Below, piece by piece: positions 62,034 to 64,000 of a DNA stretch of 64,000 bases. The number at the start of each line of letters is the position of its first letter. Within the stretch, counting starts at the first letter, position 1. The position numbers and the translations under genes were made by a program. Below the pieces are notes generated by a model. That model saw nothing but the letters and a program-made list of their open reading frames with translations. It searched no databases and was not told the origin of the DNA. This DNA comes from Saprospirales bacterium (GTDB lineage Bacteria; Bacteroidota; Bacteroidia; Chitinophagales; Saprospiraceae): the NCBI GenBank assembly GCA_016719895.1, contig JADJYG010000001.1:186001-250000 (forward strand), in the 5' to 3' direction.

Positions 62034-64000
62034 ATGCACCGTGAAATAGCCCCGGCACTTAAATTTGCCTGTGCCATGCGAAATCTACTTTTATGCTATC
62101 TCCTGATTTGGCCCTTATTACTGGCAGCCCAGCCGAATTTCCGGTTCGAACAGTTGCCTTCTGATATCGGCCCGCCGCATGGTGCGGTCAACTGTGCCAT
62201 CCAGGATAGCCGCGGTATTTTATGGTTAGGTACCTGGTCGGGCTTGATCCATTACGACGGATACCGGGTCAAAACTTTTCACCAGGAAGCGGGCAATCCC
62301 ACCGGTTTGCAAAGCGATCAGGTGACCGCAGTGCTGGAAGACCGTGCCAACCGCCTTTGGGTCGGCACGGTCAACGCAGGGTTTCACCACTTCGACCGGG
62401 CCACCGGACGGTTTCAGAACTACCGGTTTAATCCGGACGATGCCAACTCTCTCTCTGACAACGATGTATGGGGCCTTTTTGAAGACAGCAAAGGCTTTAT
62501 CTGGATCGGCACCAAGAATGGATTGAACCGGTTTGATCCGAATTCCGGCGCATTCCTTCGAATATTTTCGACCGTTACAGGCCGGAACAGATATTCCGCC
62601 GATTATATTTATTCCATTTGTGAAACCCCCGACGGCTCCATTTGGTCGGCCACTTCGCGGGGATTGAACCGGATCAAATTCCAAAACTCCGGAAAGTACA
62701 CCCTTCAACACTACGAACTCGACCCGGGCTCCGCGAATACGGAATTGGCCAATTTTATTTACCGGATCCGCCCAGCCCGGCTCGAATCGAACACGCTTTG
62801 GGTGGCCTCGAAGGCCGGTTTAAAAAAGATGCGGTTCAGTGATTCGGATCTCCTTTTTTTTCAGACCGCCGCCGCCTACCGTACCATACCCGGCGACCCG
62901 GCCAGCCTGAGCCATAATATTGTGTCCGATTTTTTGTGAGGAAGGCAATGGGCGCCTGTGGGTGGCCACGTACCATGGGCTGAACCTGCTTGACGCCCAA
63001 ACCGGGCGGTTCTGCCGTTTTTTTGCTCAATCGGCCGAGCCTTTCAGCCTGAACAACGACTTTATACGTTGCCTTTTTCAGGACCGGACCGGTATCCTTT
63101 GGATCGGTACAGACAAAGGATTGAACAAGCTCAACCTTCGCCACAAGCCCTTTAAAGGCATCAGCCTGGATAACAACGGCAGTGCTGCCGGGAGTGTGGT
63201 CACCGGTATATCGGCGGGTACGGAGCCTGGCATCTTATGGATCAGTACAATCGGTGGCTTGCACCGTTTCGATACGCGCAACCTCCGCCTGCCCCCCGTG
63301 CATTATACGCTTGTGCCGCCTGAATTTACCGATTTCGCCAATTTTACTACGAATGTATGGCGCGACGCTGCGGGCTGGCTCTGGATTTTAACGCAGGGAG
63401 CCGGTCTGTTGCGCATCCGCGAAAGCGCACTCCCGGTAGCCGGCGGACGCGTCACTGGCCTGGAGCAATGGGTGCATAACGGTGGGCAGCCGTTTCTCAA
63501 CGACAATTATGTGATGCAGATTTTCGACTCCGGGCACGAACGCATTTGGTTGGGTTTGTGGGATGGCGGCCTGGAGTTGTATGATCGCAACGCCAAGGCA
63601 ATCCGGCATTTTCAAACTATCGGTGAACTCAACCTGATGGCCTTCCCGAACGTGGCGCTGGTGGAAACCCAGGAAGGCGACCGGAGGTTCCTGTGGGTCG
63701 GTACCCGGGGCAATGGCTTGCTCAAACTGGCCATTGATCCGGCAGGCAACGGCCTGCGGTTCGAACGGCATTTTCATTTTACGCCAGAACAAAAAGACTG
63801 CCTGAGCAACGATAAAGTAAACATGTTGCTGGTTGATAGCAAGGGCTGGTTGTGGGTATGCACCAGCGCCGGCCTTGATGTGCTCGAGCCCGGCGGCAGT
63901 TCGTTTCATTCGTTCACCCTGGAAGACGGTCTGCCCAACCTGGTGGTGCAGGGAATTGCCGAGGATGCGAATGGCCAATTTTGGGTTAGTACCCAAAACG
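62034..64000 (+). CDS. Propeller-type two-component sensor (N-terminal part), frameshifted and cut by the window edge
   Basis: The product has a signal peptide (LLLCYLLIWPLLLAAQ) and then Reg_prop repeats: GILWLGTWSGLIHYDGYRVK, NRLWVGTVNAGFHHFDRATG, GFIWIGTKNGLNRFDP, GSIWSATSRGLNRIKF. The first frame stops at 62937-62939; the second, from 62938, continues EEGNGRLWVATYHGLNLLDA and RTGILWIGTDKGLNKLNL to the edge with no stop. Removing one T from the run at 62930-62935 rejoins them as VSDFCEEGNGRLWV. Such propellers sense sugars in hybrid two-component or ECF-linked systems; the C-terminal output domains are off-window. It is divergent from the mannan genes. MRNLLLCYLL at 62076 may be the start. 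Confidence 0.85.

Overview
The window looks like a chromosome segment of a Bacteroidota bacterium, most likely Saprospiria (Haliscomenobacter/Lewinella-like). Support: promoters with the Bacteroidota -7 element TAnnTTTG and few visible Shine-Dalgarno sequences, type IX secretion parts (PorT-like barrel, dockerin/C-terminal-sorting-domain style protein, SprB repeat), a giant HYR-repeat surface protein, the carboxynorspermidine route to polyamines, LytTR and propeller-type sensors, and EAD11/TIR and AbiGi proteins. No phage or plasmid backbone is visible.

Layout. 1-8459 (-): the N-terminal 2,819 codons of a giant secreted repeat protein that runs off the left edge, with 22 tandem 240-bp units kept on an exact lattice. 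8.9-14.5 kb (+): DUF1573 protein, typA, queA, DUF2795 protein, Crp/Fnr regulator. 14.6-23.3 kb (-): rnz, dnaG, porT, ubiE, ribBA-like gene, GT2 glycosyltransferase, thioredoxin-dockerin secreted protein. 23.4-37.3 kb: housekeeping mix on both strands (msrB, POT transporter, nspC, DUF4256, membrane protein, DUF3293, yidC, threonine aldolase, ATE-like transferase, carboxynorspermidine synthase). 37.3-39.0 kb: a two-gene AAA ATPase plus PIN-like nuclease candidate defence module with its own promoter. 39.0-48.5 kb: OmpR regulator, xseB, SET protein, two TPM proteins, lemA, SpoU methyltransferase, BamA/TamA-like lipoprotein, DUF937, kbl, LytTR regulator.

48.5-58.6 kb is an accessory island: an AbiGi-like gene paired with an EAD11-TIR gene, three tRNA genes (Val-GAC, Val-CAC, Pro-GGG), a nested palindrome, a type I restriction-modification operon (hsdR in two pieces, hsdM, hsdS with an in-frame stop), a REP-like palindrome cluster, and a PIN toxin-antitoxin pair flanked by two direct copies of an internally deleted IS200/RAYT-type element. 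58.6-64.0 kb is a beta-mannoside utilisation locus: a GH130 mannosyl-glucose phosphorylase, a sialate O-acetylesterase-type SGNH esterase, and a divergent propeller sensor that runs off the right edge.

Three genes expected to be intact (dnaG, yidC, the propeller sensor) are each broken by one base in a C/G or T homopolymer. This suggests sequence or assembly error rather than biology. By contrast hsdR and hsdS are interrupted by in-frame stops (TAA, TAG) with no frame change, which could be real. All functions are read from motifs and family knowledge; no database search was possible.
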